Assembly (NCBI GenBank): GCA_029817715.1 | Contig: JARUPY010000292.1 | Coordinates: 2,572,001-2,636,000, forward strand | Length of the DNA stretch: 64,000 bases | Direction: 5' to 3' | Origin: Melastoma dodecandrum | Taxonomy: Eukaryota; Streptophyta; Magnoliopsida; Myrtales; Melastomataceae | Notes under the pieces: model-generated | The model's input: only the letters and a program-made list of their open reading frames with translations | Told to the model about the DNA's origin: nothing | The model's database searches: none | Shown: positions 25,618 to 35,443 of the stretch, piece by piece | Numbering within the stretch: the first letter of the stretch is position 1 | Layout of the letters: every line of letters begins with the position of its first letter | Position numbers and translations under genes: made by a program

Positions 25618-26190
25618 ATGACACGACCGAGACTCGTCGGGCTGAGCGCGAACCTGCAGCGCCCATCCAAGACCCGCACGCTGGTCGACGCGGTGCTGCG
25701 CGAGGCCAGCGCACGGAGCCCCCTCGACGCCCGCGTCCTCGATTTCGTCGATGCCGGCCCCGGCCTCGGCGCCGCCTGGACGCGTGATCAGCTCACGCCC
25801 GCGGCGCGCGCCCTGCTCGACGCGATCGAAGAGGCGGACGGGCTCGTCGTCGGCTCGCCGGTCTACAAGGGCGCCTATACCGGCCTGTTCAAGCACCTGT
25901 TCGACCTCGTCGATCCGGCGGCGCTCGCCGGCAAGCCGGTGGCCATCGTGGCCACCGGCGGCGGGGCCCGGCATGCCCTCGTGGTGGAGCACGCCTTCCG
26001 GCCGCTCTTCGGCTTCTTCGGCGCCCTGCAGATCCCCACCGCGGTTTACGCCTCGGACGCGGATTTTAACGCGGGCGTGCTCGTCGAGGACGGCGTGCGC
26101 GCCCGGGCCGCGGAGGCGGGCGGGCAGCTGGCCGCGCTGCTGGGCCACCGCGCCGCGGCCGCACCGGTGGCCCTCGCCGCCGCCGAGTGA
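25618..26190 (+). CDS. ssuE: NADPH-dependent FMN reductase of the sulfonate system
   Basis: 190 aa flavodoxin-like reductase. N-terminal LVGLSANLQRPSKTRTLVDA forms the phosphate-binding loop for FMN; GLVVGSPVYKGAYTGLFKHL and DLVDPAALAGKPVAIVATGG are typical of SsuE/MsuE. It supplies reduced FMN to the monooxygenase encoded at 29955. First of six plus-strand genes with short gaps or overlaps, an ssu operon for taking sulfur from alkanesulfonates. MsuE (methanesulfonate) is the close alternative name. Confidence 0.88.
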   Translation: MTRPRLVGLSANLQRPSKTRTLVDAVLREASARSPLDARVLDFVDAGPGLGAAWTRDQLTPAARALLDAIEEADGLVVGSPVYKGAYTGLFKHLFDLVDPAALAGKPVAIVATGGGARHALVVEHAFRPLFGFFGALQIPTAVYASDADFNAGVLVEDGVRARAAEAGGQLAALLGHRAAAAPVALAAAE

Positions 26191-26200
26191 GAGCCGGACG

Positions 26201-27148
26201 ATGCTGGATCGCCGCGCCCTGCTGGCCGCCCTGGCGGCACTTCCCGCCGCCCGGCAGGCCCGGGCGGCCGAGCCGGGCGTGCTGCGGATCGGCTACCAGA
26301 AGAACGGCATCCTGGTGGTGGCCAAGCAGCAGAAGATCATCGAGCGCCGGCTGGAGCCCCTCGGCCATACGGTGCGCTGGGTCGAGTTCTCCTTCGGGCC
26401 GCCGCTGCTGGAGGCCCTTTCGCTCGACGGGATCGATCTCGGGCAGACCGGCGACGCGCCGCCGATCTTCGCACAGGCCGCGCGGTCGAACCTCCTCTAC
26501 GCGGCCGCCCAGGAGGCGGGCGGGTCCGGGGCCGGGATCCTGCTGCCGAAGGGCTCGGGGATCCGCAGCCTCGCCGAACTCGAGGGCAAGCGCGTCGCCT
26601 TCGCCAAGGCGTCGAGCGCCCACAACCTGACCATCGCGGCCCTGGAGAAAGCCGGCCTGACCTACGCCGACATCGAGCCCGTGACCCTGGCACCGGCGGA
26701 CGCGGCGGCGGCCTTTTCCCGGGGCAGCATCGACGCCTGGACGATCTGGGACCCGTACTTCGCCATCGCGGAGGCGGGGGAGGGGGTGCGCGTCCTGGCG
26801 AACGCCACCGAGATCGCCCCGCAGACCAACTTCTTCCTGGCGAGGCGGCCCTTCGCGGAGGGCCGGGCTCCCGTGCTCGCCGCCGTGATCGAGGCCCTCG
26901 GCGCGGTGGCGGCGTGGTGCACGCAGAACCGCGGCGCGGTGGCCGACCTCCTGTCGCAGGGCACCGGCGTGCCGCTTCCCGCGACCCGCCGGGCCGTGGA
27001 CCGGACCGCGTACGTGATCGGCCCGATGACCGACCGCGTGGTCGCCGCGCAGCAGCAGGTCGCCGACCGCTTCCACGCCCTGAAGCTGATCCCGAAGCCG
27101 GTCCGGATCGCCGACGCGGTCTGGACGGCCCCCGCCCGCAACGGCTGA
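26201..27148 (+). CDS. ssuA: aliphatic sulfonate-binding protein, copy 1
   Basis: 315 aa from MLDRRALLAALAALPAARQA, a signal peptide cleaved near ARAAEP. Mature part: [51 protein letters not shown] and AWTIWDPYFAIAE, all SsuA features. It binds the sulfonate in the periplasm for the SsuBC transporter. It differs widely from the second copy directly downstream (27154), so the two may serve different sulfonates. Confidence 0.9.
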   Translation: MLDRRALLAALAALPAARQARAAEPGVLRIGYQKNGILVVAKQQKIIERRLEPLGHTVRWVEFSFGPPLLEALSLDGIDLGQTGDAPPIFAQAARSNLLYAAAQEAGGSGAGILLPKGSGIRSLAELEGKRVAFAKASSAHNLTIAALEKAGLTYADIEPVTLAPADAAAAFSRGSIDAWTIWDPYFAIAEAGEGVRVLANATEIAPQTNFFLARRPFAEGRAPVLAAVIEALGAVAAWCTQNRGAVADLLSQGTGVPLPATRRAVDRTAYVIGPMTDRVVAAQQQVADRFHALKLIPKPVRIADAVWTAPARNG

Positions 27149-27153
27149 GCCCC

Positions 27154-28176
27154 ATGACCGACCGAACACCCCGCAGCCTGACATGGCCGCACCCCGCCGG
27201 CCCCGCCCCGAGCCGCCGGCTGCTCCTGTCGGCCGGGCTCGGCCTCGCGGCGGCCGCGGTGCTGCGTCCCGCGCGCGCCGCCGGCAGCATCCGGATCGGC
27301 TACCAGAAATACGGCTCCCTGGTGCTGCTGAAGGGCCGCGGCACCCTGGAGACGGCGCTCCAGCCGCTGGGCATCACGGTGTCGTGGTCGGAATTCCCGT
27401 CCGGGCCGCCGCTGATGGAGGCGCTCAACGCCGGGGCGGTGGATTTCGGCTCGGCCGGCGAGGCTCCGCCGATCTTCGCGCAGGCTGCGAGCGCGGAGCT
27501 GCGCTACGTCGCCGCCGAACCACCCGCCCCAAGGGGCGAGGCGATCCTCGTGCCGAAGGACAGCCCGATCCGCAGCGTCGCCGACCTGCGCGGCAAGACC
27601 ATCGCGCTCAACAAGGGCTCGAACGTCCATTACCTGCTGGTCCGCGCCCTGGCGCAGGCGGGCATACCGCATGATGCGGTGAAGCTCGCCTTCCTGGCGC
27701 CGGCCGACGCCAACGCCGCCTTCGTGCGCGGGTCCGTCGATGCCTGGGCGATCTGGGACCCGTTCCAGGCCGCCGCCGAGCGCTCCACCGGCGCCCGGGT
27801 GCTGGCGGACGGGGAGGGGATCGCCCCGAACCGGCAATTCTACCTGTCCCGGCGCGGCTTCACGGACGCGAGCCCGGAGGTGGTCTCGGCCGTGCTGAAG
27901 GCGATCGGCGCGGTCGATGCCTGGGCCGAGGGCCATGCCGACTCCGTGGCGGCGGAACTCGCCCCCTCGGTGGGCATCCCGGCCCCCGTCCTGAGCGTCG
28001 CGCTCGGCCGCCTGTCCTACGGCGTCGCGCCCCTCGATGCGACGGTGATCGCCGACCAGCAGAAGGTCGCCGACGCCTTCCACGGCCTCGGCCTCCTGCC
28101 GAAGCCGATCCGGGTCGCCGACGCGGTCTGGACGCCGCCCGGTCACACGGCCGGAAACAGGGCGGAGAACCCGTGA
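27154..28176 (+). CDS. ssuA: aliphatic sulfonate-binding protein, copy 2
   Basis: 340 aa. The N-terminus has [19 protein letters not shown], with twin arginines, so export by the Tat route is possible. Mature part: [52 protein letters not shown] and [13 protein letters not shown], parallel to copy 1. Starts five bases after copy 1 and overlaps ssuC by four bases. A tandem duplication followed by divergence is likely. Confidence 0.9.
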   Translation: MTDRTPRSLTWPHPAGPAPSRRLLLSAGLGLAAAAVLRPARAAGSIRIGYQKYGSLVLLKGRGTLETALQPLGITVSWSEFPSGPPLMEALNAGAVDFGSAGEAPPIFAQAASAELRYVAAEPPAPRGEAILVPKDSPIRSVADLRGKTIALNKGSNVHYLLVRALAQAGIPHDAVKLAFLAPADANAAFVRGSVDAWAIWDPFQAAAERSTGARVLADGEGIAPNRQFYLSRRGFTDASPEVVSAVLKAIGAVDAWAEGHADSVAAELAPSVGIPAPVLSVALGRLSYGVAPLDATVIADQQKVADAFHGLGLLPKPIRVADAVWTPPGHTAGNRAENP

Positions 28177-28958
28177 TGGCCCGATCCAAGCTCCACCGGA
28201 TCCGCGATACCGCGGTCCCGTGGCTGCTGCCGGCCGCGATCCTCCTCGGCTGGCAGGCCGCCGTCTCGGCCGGGCTCGTGTCCAACCGGTTCATGCCGGC
28301 GCCCCTCGACGTGGTCCGGGCCGGCTGGGAGGCCGGGCGGACCGGGGAGCTCTGGACCAATCTCGGGGTCAGCACCCTGCGGGCGCTGGCGGGCTTCGTG
28401 GTCGGCGGCGGGATCGGCTTCGCACTCGGCCTCGCCAACGGGTTGTCGCGCCTGTCGGAGCGGCTGACCGACACCTCCGTGCAGATGGTGCGCAACGTGC
28501 CCCACCTGTCGCTGATCCCGCTGGTGATCCTGTGGTTCGGCATCGGCGAGGAGGCCAAGCTGTTCCTCGTGGCGCTGGGCGTGTTCTTCCCGATCTACGC
28601 CAACACCCTGCACGGCATCCGCTCGGTCGATCCGGGCCTCGTCGAGATGGGCCGGGCCTACGGCATGTCCCGCACGGATCTGTTCACCCGGGTGGTGCTG
28701 CCCGGCGCCCTGCCGTCGATCTTCGTGGGCCTGCGCTACGCGCTCGGCATCATGTGGCTCACCCTGATCGTCGCCGAGACGATCTCGGCCTCGTCCGGGC
28801 TCGGCTACATGGCCATGCAGGCCCGCGAGTTCATGCTGGTCGACGTCGTCGTGCTGGCGATCCTGATCTACGCCGCCCTCGGCAAGCTCGCCGACGCCCT
28901 GACCCGCCAGCTCGAGCGCGCCTGCCTCGCCTGGAACCCCGCCTACAGGAGCGCCTGA
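28173..28958 (+). CDS. ssuC: sulfonate ABC transporter permease
   Basis: 261 aa inner-membrane permease with about six helices. The ABC-coupling EAA region is present: [20 protein letters not shown], then [18 protein letters not shown]. Overlaps the second ssuA by four bases and ssuB by one base, so the genes are translated together. It forms the channel of the uptake system with SsuB. Confidence 0.92.
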   Translation: MMARSKLHRIRDTAVPWLLPAAILLGWQAAVSAGLVSNRFMPAPLDVVRAGWEAGRTGELWTNLGVSTLRALAGFVVGGGIGFALGLANGLSRLSERLTDTSVQMVRNVPHLSLIPLVILWFGIGEEAKLFLVALGVFFPIYANTLHGIRSVDPGLVEMGRAYGMSRTDLFTRVVLPGALPSIFVGLRYALGIMWLTLIVAETISASSGLGYMAMQAREFMLVDVVVLAILIYAALGKLADALTRQLERACLAWNPAYRSA

Positions 28959-29818
28959 TGCTGCTCGACGCCCTCCGCCGCGAGGCGCTCCCCGACGCGG
29001 CCCCCGCCAACCTCGCCTCCGACCCGCAGGCCGGACGCCCGCCGCCGGCGGCCGCGCCCGCGGAGCCGGCCGGCCGCGGGATCGCCGTCACCGTCCGCGA
29101 CCTGCACAAGAGCTTCGACGGCCACGCCGTGATCGAGGGCCTGAACCTGTTCCTGCCGGCGGGCGGGTTCACCGCGGTGGTGGGCCGCTCGGGCTGCGGC
29201 AAGAGCACCCTGCTGCGCCTGATCCTCGGCCTGGAGACGCCGACCGGCGGCCGGATCGACTTGGCGGGGCCGGAGGGCTCCCCCCGCCGGTCCGAGCCGC
29301 CGAAGCGGATCATGTTCCAGGAGCCGCGGCTCCTGCCCTGGGCGCGGGTCGTCGACAACGTCGCGGTCGGGCTGTCGGGCCACGGCACCCGGGCCGAGCG
29401 CCGGGAACGGGCGCAGGCGGCGCTGGCCGAGGTCGGGCTCTCCGACAAGGCGGGGCAATGGCCCGCGACCCTCTCGGGCGGCCAGCGCCAGCGCGTGGCG
29501 CTCGCCCGGGCGCTGGTGAGCCGGCCGGGCCTGCTCGCCCTCGACGAGCCGCTCGGGGCGCTGGACGCCCTGACCCGGATCGACATGCAGGGCCTGATCG
29601 AGCGGATCTGGCTGGCGCAGGGCTTCACGGCGCTCCTCGTGACCCACGACGTCGCCGAGGCGGTGGCCCTGGCCGACCGGATCCTCGTGGTCGAGGCGGG
29701 CCGCATCGCCCTCGACCTGCGGGTCGACGTGCCGCGCCCGCGCCGACGCGGGGACCCGGATCTCGCACGCCTCGAAGGCCGTATCCTCGATCACCTGCTC
29801 GGCACCCCGCAGGACTGA
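28958..29818 (+). CDS. ssuB: sulfonate ABC transporter ATPase
   Basis: 286 aa. An N-terminal proline/alanine-rich extension of about 40 residues precedes the ATPase. Walker [14 protein letters not shown], the Q-loop FQEPRLLPW (common in SsuB/TauB), signature [15 protein letters not shown], Walker [13 protein letters not shown] and the switch His in [11 protein letters not shown] are all intact. It powers SsuC. The extension is longer than in most SsuB proteins; a later start cannot be excluded, although translational coupling to ssuC supports this one. Confidence 0.92.
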   Translation: MLLDALRREALPDAAPANLASDPQAGRPPPAAAPAEPAGRGIAVTVRDLHKSFDGHAVIEGLNLFLPAGGFTAVVGRSGCGKSTLLRLILGLETPTGGRIDLAGPEGSPRRSEPPKRIMFQEPRLLPWARVVDNVAVGLSGHGTRAERRERAQAALAEVGLSDKAGQWPATLSGGQRQRVALARALVSRPGLLALDEPLGALDALTRIDMQGLIERIWLAQGFTALLVTHDVAEAVALADRILVVEAGRIALDLRVDVPRPRRRGDPDLARLEGRILDHLLGTPQD

Positions 29819-29954
29819 ACCGCAAAAGCCGAATCGCGAGACCTGAAACCGACGAGGCGATTGCGTTCTCGCGCCCGACACGGCACCTGTTCGGCGCAAC
29901 AGATGGCCCGTCGGGTCCCGACCTCAGGTCGCCCGAACCGCAAGGGAGTTTCCG

Positions 29955-31202
29955 ATGACCGCACCACATGACGGGCGTGCCGACGTCCTCTGGTTCCTGC
30001 CGACCCACGGCGACGGCCGCTATCTCGGCGCCAGCGAGGGGGCCCGGGAGGTGTCGCTCTCCTATCTCCGGCAGATCGCGCAGGGCGCGGACGACCTCGG
30101 CTATTACGGCGTGCTGCTGCCGACCGGACGCTCCTGCGAGGATTCCTGGATCGTCGCCTCGGCGCTGGCGCCGCTGACCAGGCAGCTGCGCTTCCTCGTG
30201 GCGGTGCGGCCGGGCCTGATGGAGCCCTCCGCGGCCGCCCGGATGACCTCGACCCTCGACCGGATCTCGGACGGGCGCCTGCTGATCAACGTCGTCACCG
30301 GCGGCGACCCGGTGGAGCTCGCGGGCGACGGCGTGTTCCTGTCCCACGACGCGCGCTACGCCGTCACCGACGAGTTCCTGACGATCTGGCGCGGCCTGCT
30401 CGCGGGCGAGACCGTGACCTTCCAGGGCAAGCACCTGCGCGCCGAGAACGGCCGGCTGATCTACCCGCCGGTGCAGAAGCCCTATCCGCCCCTCTATTTC
30501 GGCGGTTCGTCGGCGCCCGGCATCGCGGTGGCGGCCGAGCATTGCGACGTCTACCTCACCTGGGGCGAGCCCCCGGCCCAGGTCGCCGAGAAGATCGCGA
30601 CCGCCCGCCGCGCCGCGGAGGACCGTGGAAAAACCTTCTCGTACGGTATCCGCCTGCACGTGATCGCCCGGGAGACGGAGGCGCAAGCCTGGGAGGCGGC
30701 CGAGCGGCTGATCTCCAAGCTCGACGACGCCACCATCGCCGAGGCGCAGGAGACGTTGAAGCGGCAGGATTCCGTGGGCCAGAGCCGGATGATGGCGCTC
30801 CACGGCGGCCGCCGCGACAAGCTGGTGGTCTCGCCGAACCTCTGGGCCGGCGTCGGCCTCGTGCGCGGCGGGGCCGGAACGGCGCTCGTCGGCTCGGCCG
30901 ATCAGGTCGCCGACCGGATGAAGGAGTATATCGACCTTGGGATCGACCGCTTCATCCTCTCGGGCTACCCGCACCTGGAGGAGGCCTACCGCTTCGCCGA
31001 GCTGGTCTTCCCGAAGCTGCCTTTGCGCGCCACCACGGGCCGCCCGGCCACCAATGCCCGCAACGACGGCCCGTTCGGCGAGATCATCGCCAACGACCTC
31101 GTGCCGGCCAAGCGCGTCGGGGCGCACTGGCCGGCGGACCGGCCGGGCCTGCGGCCTCGGACATGGCTGATCTGCATCTCGCTGGTCCGGGTGTCATGGT
31201 GA
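29955..31202 (+). CDS. ssuD: FMNH2-dependent alkanesulfonate monooxygenase
   Basis: 415 aa luciferase-like flavin monooxygenase that splits alkanesulfonates into aldehyde and sulfite. Recognisable: [68 protein letters not shown], and [20 protein letters not shown]. The catalytic Cys of the CEDSW motif and the active-site Arg in LVAVRPG are present. SsuD proteins are usually about 380 aa. Here the last 30 or so residues ([20 protein letters not shown] and on) look unlike the family and may result from a shifted 3' end. Gap of 136 bases after ssuB. Confidence 0.9.
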   Translation: MTAPHDGRADVLWFLPTHGDGRYLGASEGAREVSLSYLRQIAQGADDLGYYGVLLPTGRSCEDSWIVASALAPLTRQLRFLVAVRPGLMEPSAAARMTSTLDRISDGRLLINVVTGGDPVELAGDGVFLSHDARYAVTDEFLTIWRGLLAGETVTFQGKHLRAENGRLIYPPVQKPYPPLYFGGSSAPGIAVAAEHCDVYLTWGEPPAQVAEKIATARRAAEDRGKTFSYGIRLHVIARETEAQAWEAAERLISKLDDATIAEAQETLKRQDSVGQSRMMALHGGRRDKLVVSPNLWAGVGLVRGGAGTALVGSADQVADRMKEYIDLGIDRFILSGYPHLEEAYRFAELVFPKLPLRATTGRPATNARNDGPFGEIIANDLVPAKRVGAHWPADRPGLRPRTWLICISLVRVSW

Positions 31203-31279
31203 CGCCATCCTTGGCGTCCATCCGCCCCGCCCATCGCCGCGCGACGCGCTCGCGCGGCTTGGACGAGTAAAGGATGTCC

Positions 31280-31549
31280 ATGACTTCGACCAAGACGGCC
31301 CTGATGGCCATCGCCCTGTGCCTCGGCCCCGCCGCGGCCTTCGCGGAGCAGTCCCCCGCCCGGGACGCCCTCAAGCAACACTGCACCGGCGATTACATGG
31401 ATTACTGCAGCGCCTACGCGCCGGGCGGCCCGGAGGTCGAGGCCTGCTTCAAGGCCAACCTCAAGAAGCTCTCGCCCAACTGCTCGGCGGCGATCACCGC
31501 CTACAAGAAGGAGCAGCGGGCGACGAAGCGCGTCAGCGAGGCCCGCTGA
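31280..31549 (+). CDS. small secreted Cys-rich protein
   Basis: 89 aa from MTSTKTALMAIALCLGPAAA, where AAAGGA stands just upstream; an ATG six bases earlier is possible. Signal peptide ends at AFAEQ. The mature part has four cysteines: LKQHCTGDYMDYCSAYAPGG, VEACFKANLKKLSPNCSAA, a pattern like one cysteine-rich repeat of secreted Rhizobiales proteins. Two disulfides are likely. Function unknown. Confidence 0.65.
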   Translation: MTSTKTALMAIALCLGPAAAFAEQSPARDALKQHCTGDYMDYCSAYAPGGPEVEACFKANLKKLSPNCSAAITAYKKEQRATKRVSEAR

Positions 31550-32340
31550 GGGAGGCCGTCCGGTCGTCCCTGACGGCGGGGCGTTCCTCTCGGGACGCCG
31601 AACGGGTTGGACCGGCCTGCGTGTCGACGGGCTCGCGATCGCCGTCGTGACGCGTTCTGTCCGGGCGGCGCGTCGACGCGCAAGCCTCGCCACCGTCATC
31701 CGGGGCCGCGCGGCGGAATCCGGGGTCCAGAACCACCGGAGCCTCGGAGCGTGAACCGTCGCGGCCGAACGCTTTTCGGCACCGCCGTCTTTGCGAGCGG
31801 AGCGAAGCAATCCAGCGGCGCCACGCTCACCGATGTCGCGCCGCCCTGGGTCGCTTCGCTGCGCGCGCGATGACGGTGGCGCGCGTCGACCCAGGCGCTC
31901 GACGGCAAGATCCTTCTATTTTGAGGGCCTGACCGCCCCTGCCTGCGGTGCTTCGGGAGCGATCCCGCGGCGGCCGGCGCGGGGCCTGTCCGGTGGCTGA
32001 CCGGGCGCGGGACGGCGGGCAGTCCACGGCGCTCCGACGGGCCGGCCGCAGGTCAGGGCGGCCTCCGGAACAGTGTTACCGAAATCCTGCGCAGACCCCG
32101 GATCCCGCCGGCATGATCCGGGCCCGATCGGATGTGAGCCGCCTTCGATCTTTCGAGGATGGGTCCAGTAAAACGTGCCCCCGAATCGATCGGCCGACAC
32201 GAAATTTTAAGCGTGCGGCACCCACCCAGAGGGGCTAATCAATCCCCGACGAATCCGGCATCCGTCCGCAACCGCGCACGACCGCGCAGCGGGGGCGATC
32301 ACGGCCCGCGCCGGCGCTTCGAGACCCGGACCCCGCGCCC
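31550..32340. other. intergenic region with repeat elements, 791 bp
   Basis: No gene recognised. Near 31692-31735 the text GTCATCCGGGGCCGCG and GGAATCCGGGGTCCAGA is typical of a dispersed intergenic repeat; a second, larger inverted repeat follows at 31784-31876. The right part leads into the SulP gene without a clear promoter. Confidence 0.5.
31784..31876. repeat. REP/RIME-like intergenic inverted repeat
   Basis: Left arm starts CCGTCTTTGCGAGCGGAGCG and continues AAGCAATCCAG; the right arm holds CCTGGGTCGCTTCGCTGCGC and ends GCGATGACGG. These arms are the classic ends of a palindromic repeat spread through Rhizobiales genomes. The centre (about 31820-31838) is unpaired. Confidence 0.7.
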
Positions 32341-34614
32341 ATGACCACCGCCGATCTGTCATCCGCAGGCCCGGGATTCCGGGGGGCGGCGGGGGCGGCG
32401 ATCCTGCGCCTGTCGCGCACATGCGTGGCCGCCACCGTGGCCACGATGATGATCGTCGTCGATCTCATCAGCTTCTCGCAGCTCATCTTCTCGGGCCCGC
32501 TCGCCGGGAACCGCACCGCCGGGGTGTCGGCGATGCTCTCGGCCTACGTCCTGGGCGGCCTCGTCTTCGCGGCGCTCAAACGGGACGTGGTGGTCTCCCT
32601 GTCGTTCTTCGGGGCGGCGGCGATCGTGCAGGCGGCGATCGCCGCCACGGTCGCCGAGCAGATGCGCGCCGCGGGGGTGACCGATCCGGATTCGGTCGGC
32701 CCGATCATCCTCGTCACCTGCGGGCTCTCGACCGCGATCACCGGCCTCGTCTTCACGCTGCTCGGGACCCTGCGCGCCTCGCTCGTGGCGCAGCTCCTGC
32801 CGTTCCCGGTCCTGATGGGGTTCCTCGCCGGGGTCGGCCTGCTGCTCCTGCGCAGCGGCGTGCAGATCGGCGCGCAGCTCGCCGGGCCGCTCGGTGCGCT
32901 CCTCGGCGCGCTCGCCGGTGTCCTCGACCCGGCGGCCGTCGCCCCGATCGATCCTGGCACGCTCGGGCGCATCGCCCTGACGCTCGGCATCGGCACCTGC
33001 GCCTTCTATCTGCCCCGGCGCCGCGCGCACTGGACGACCTATCCGGCCGTGATCCTCACGAGCCTCCTCGTGGTGCATCTGGGGCTGGCGTGGCAGGGCC
33101 TCGGCCCGGCCGCCGCGCAGGCGGGCGGGTGGCTGATCGACCCGCTGCCGCCGGGCTCGCTGCTCCGGACGCCGGCCATCGGCAGCCTCGCGTCCTTCGA
33201 TCCCGCCCTGATGCTGCCGATCCTGCCCAGGATCGTGACCTACGTGGTCGTGGCGGTGATCGTGCAGATCCTCTACGTCGTCAGCGTCGAGCTGGACCTG
33301 CGGCGCGACTTCGACATCGACCGGGTCTTCGTCGCCTCGGGCTGGACGAACGTCCTCGGCAGCCTGTTCGGCAGCCCGGTGATGGGTTTCGACCGGACCT
33401 CGACGCTGCACCTGCACAACATCGGCGGCGGCCAGTGGCTCGGCCGGTGGCTGACCCTCGCCGTCACGGCCGCCCTGCTGGCCTTCGGCGCGAGCTCCCT
33501 CGGCCTGCTGCCGCGCCCGCTGGCCGGCGGGGCCCTGATCGCCCTCGGCCTCGGCCACCTGGCCAACCTCGCGCTCGCCGGCCGGGCCTTCCTGCGGTGG
33601 GAGATCGCCATCGCCCTGGTGGTGTGCGCCGCCACCGCCCTGTTCGGGGCCACGGTGGGCTTCCTCACCGGCATCCTGCTGGCGATGCTGATCTTCGCGG
33701 TCCAGTACGCCCAGATCCCAACCATCCGCCGGGCCCTCTCCGGGGCGGAGCGGCGCAGCAGCATCATCCGCGCCCCCGACACCGCCGCCCGGCTGCGTGC
33801 GGCCGGAACCCGGACGCGGATCTACACGCTGCAGGGCTTCCTGTTCTTCCTGAACGGCCGGGCGATCCACCGCCAAGTCGTCGCCGACACCCTCGCCGAG
33901 GCCGCGGACCTGCGCGTCCTCATCCTGGATTTCCGGGACTGCGTCGGGCTCGACAGCTCGGCGCTGGTGGCGTTCCGCAAGATCGGGCAGCGCGCCGAGC
34001 AGCGCGGCTTCGACGTGATGCTCGTTCATCTCGGCTCGACGGTGCTGCGGCAGGTCGCGCGCAGCCGCCTCGCCGCCGACCCGCGGATCCGGATCCGCGA
34101 CACCCTGGACGCGGCCCTGCGCGAGGCCGAGGCGACGCTCCTGTCGGAGGCCGGGACCGGGGAGACGGCGGAGGTCGCACCCTTCGCCCGGCACGTGGCC
34201 GACCGGCTGGGCCGCGCCTTGGCGCCGGCCGATTTCGCGCCCTATCTCACCGTCCGCGAACTCGCGGCGGGCGAGACGCTGATGCGCCAGGGCGAGGCGG
34301 CCGACGCCCTCTACTTCCTCGAACGGGGGGTCGTCTCGATCGAGATGACCCTCCCCGGCCGCCCCGACCTGCGCCTGCGCACCACGACGGCCGGCACGGT
34401 GATCGGCGAGATCGCCCTGGTGCAGGGCGGCCAGCGGACCGCCACGGCCGTGGCCGAGAGCCCCTGCCGGGTCGTCGGCATCGACCGCGACGGCCTCGCC
34501 CGCATGGAACGCGAGCGCCCCGACCTCGCGCTGCTCGTCCAGCGCTTCCTGATCCTGGAACTGGCCGGTAAGCTCACCGATACGAACCGGCTGCTCGAGG
34601 TCGAGCTGCAGTGA
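32341..34614 (+). CDS. SulP anion transporter with STAS and cyclic-nucleotide domains
   Basis: 757 aa. Residues 1-480: SulP membrane domain with about ten or more helices, including IDLISFSQLIFSGPLAGNR-like start (VDLISFSQLIF), SAYVLGGLVFAAL, and LFGSPVMGFDRTSTLHLHNI. Residues about 490-600: STAS domain, with LILDFRDCVGLDSSALVAFR. Residues about 630-757: cyclic-nucleotide-binding domain (ETLMRQGEAADALYFLERG, then TVIGEIALVQGGQRTATAVA). The last domain is an addition to the usual SulP-STAS plan and may gate transport by cAMP or a related signal. Substrate is sulfate, bicarbonate or another anion. It follows the sulfonate operon, hinting at sulfur, but the gap of 1.1 kb weakens that. Confidence 0.88.
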   Translation: MTTADLSSAGPGFRGAAGAAILRLSRTCVAATVATMMIVVDLISFSQLIFSGPLAGNRTAGVSAMLSAYVLGGLVFAALKRDVVVSLSFFGAAAIVQAAIAATVAEQMRAAGVTDPDSVGPIILVTCGLSTAITGLVFTLLGTLRASLVAQLLPFPVLMGFLAGVGLLLLRSGVQIGAQLAGPLGALLGALAGVLDPAAVAPIDPGTLGRIALTLGIGTCAFYLPRRRAHWTTYPAVILTSLLVVHLGLAWQGLGPAAAQAGGWLIDPLPPGSLLRTPAIGSLASFDPALMLPILPRIVTYVVVAVIVQILYVVSVELDLRRDFDIDRVFVASGWTNVLGSLFGSPVMGFDRTSTLHLHNIGGGQWLGRWLTLAVTAALLAFGASSLGLLPRPLAGGALIALGLGHLANLALAGRAFLRWEIAIALVVCAATALFGATVGFLTGILLAMLIFAVQYAQIPTIRRALSGAERRSSIIRAPDTAARLRAAGTRTRIYTLQGFLFFLNGRAIHRQVVADTLAEAADLRVLILDFRDCVGLDSSALVAFRKIGQRAEQRGFDVMLVHLGSTVLRQVARSRLAADPRIRIRDTLDAALREAEATLLSEAGTGETAEVAPFARHVADRLGRALAPADFAPYLTVRELAAGETLMRQGEAADALYFLERGVVSIEMTLPGRPDLRLRTTTAGTVIGEIALVQGGQRTATAVAESPCRVVGIDRDGLARMERERPDLALLVQRFLILELAGKLTDTNRLLEVELQ

Positions 34615-34622
34615 GGCCGCGA

Positions 34623-35018
34623 TCAGGCGACCGCCAGCACCAGGGCGAGCCCGATATGGGTGACCTGATGCAGAAACTGGTCGATGCCGATCAGCCACCA
34701 GAACCGGGGGTCGGTGGCCGGGAAGCGCGTGCGCCGGCCGATCAGGCCCTTGCCGCGGTCGATCGCCGTGTGAAGGGCGAAATCCACCAGCGCCAGCCAC
34801 CACAGGGCCGGCTTGACCGGCAGCGCGATCAGCAGCGTGCCGAGGGCGTGCAGGCCGGTATGGGCGCAGAGCGGGAGGATCCAGGCCGAGGCCCGGTCCT
34901 TGCCGTAGGCCATCCAGGTGTCCTGGAGCAGGAAATCCGCCCCAAGCTGCTTCACCGCGAAGGCGAAGACCAGCAGCGCGAAGGCGCCGACCGGAACGGG
35001 CGTGTCGAAGGACGGCAT
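34623..35018 (-). CDS. DUF3307 membrane protein
   Basis: 131 aa, starting MPSFDTPVPVGAFALLVF. The sequence LGADFLLQDTWMAYGKD, then LCAHTGLHALGTLL, ALVDFALHTAIDRGKGLI and GIDQFLHQVTHIGLALVL match DUF3307 (conserved D-x-x-LQ and H-x-x-DQ-x-x-H positions). Four or so membrane helices. The repeated His and Asp residues inside helices suggest a metal-containing membrane enzyme, but no activity is known. The longer upstream frame has no ribosome-binding site. Confidence 0.82.
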   Translation of the reverse strand: MPSFDTPVPVGAFALLVFAFAVKQLGADFLLQDTWMAYGKDRASAWILPLCAHTGLHALGTLLIALPVKPALWWLALVDFALHTAIDRGKGLIGRRTRFPATDPRFWWLIGIDQFLHQVTHIGLALVLAVA

Positions 35019-35195
35019 CGCCGGACTGGTTCTCCTGCTCGCGCGCCCGCGCGAAGGGCATTCCGGACCCGTGGCCCGATCCGAATCGACCCGCGGCCAG
35101 CATACACGGCCGGCCGCGCCCTGGCTCGCCTGGGCCGGCGATGGGTGGGCAGGGCCGGAGGCTCCGGTCAGCAAGTCGGCCCGACCCATAATACC

Positions 35196-35227
35196 AGCCG
35201 ACGATGAACCGGACTCAATCGTCGGCT
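35196..35227. promoter_or_regulatory. perfect inverted repeat
   Basis: AGCCGACGAT (35196-35205) and ATCGTCGGCT (35218-35227) with a 12-base spacer, in the otherwise featureless 35019-35443 gap between divergent DUF3307 and SDR genes. Dimeric-repressor site or hairpin; no T-run. Confidence 0.45.
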
Positions 35228-35443
35228 GCCCGCGCGAAAGCGTGGCGGCGGGCGTCCGAAGCACTCCGCTTCGATAGATCTGATTTCGGCTCGCGCTGCG
35301 TGTGGAAAATTCTACGCGTCAAGGGCGAGGTCCGGGACTCGGCACGCTCCGGTCGATGACCGATGCCCTTCCGGACCCCCTATCCCGCGCTACGTCCCGG
35401 GCCGGGGGCAGCGTCGTCCGCCCGGGATCGAGGGGGAGTCAGG

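Noticed and set aside
32359..35103. Open frame of 914 codons on the minus strand
   Set aside because: Antisense shadow of the SulP gene; the codon pattern of the plus strand explains it fully.
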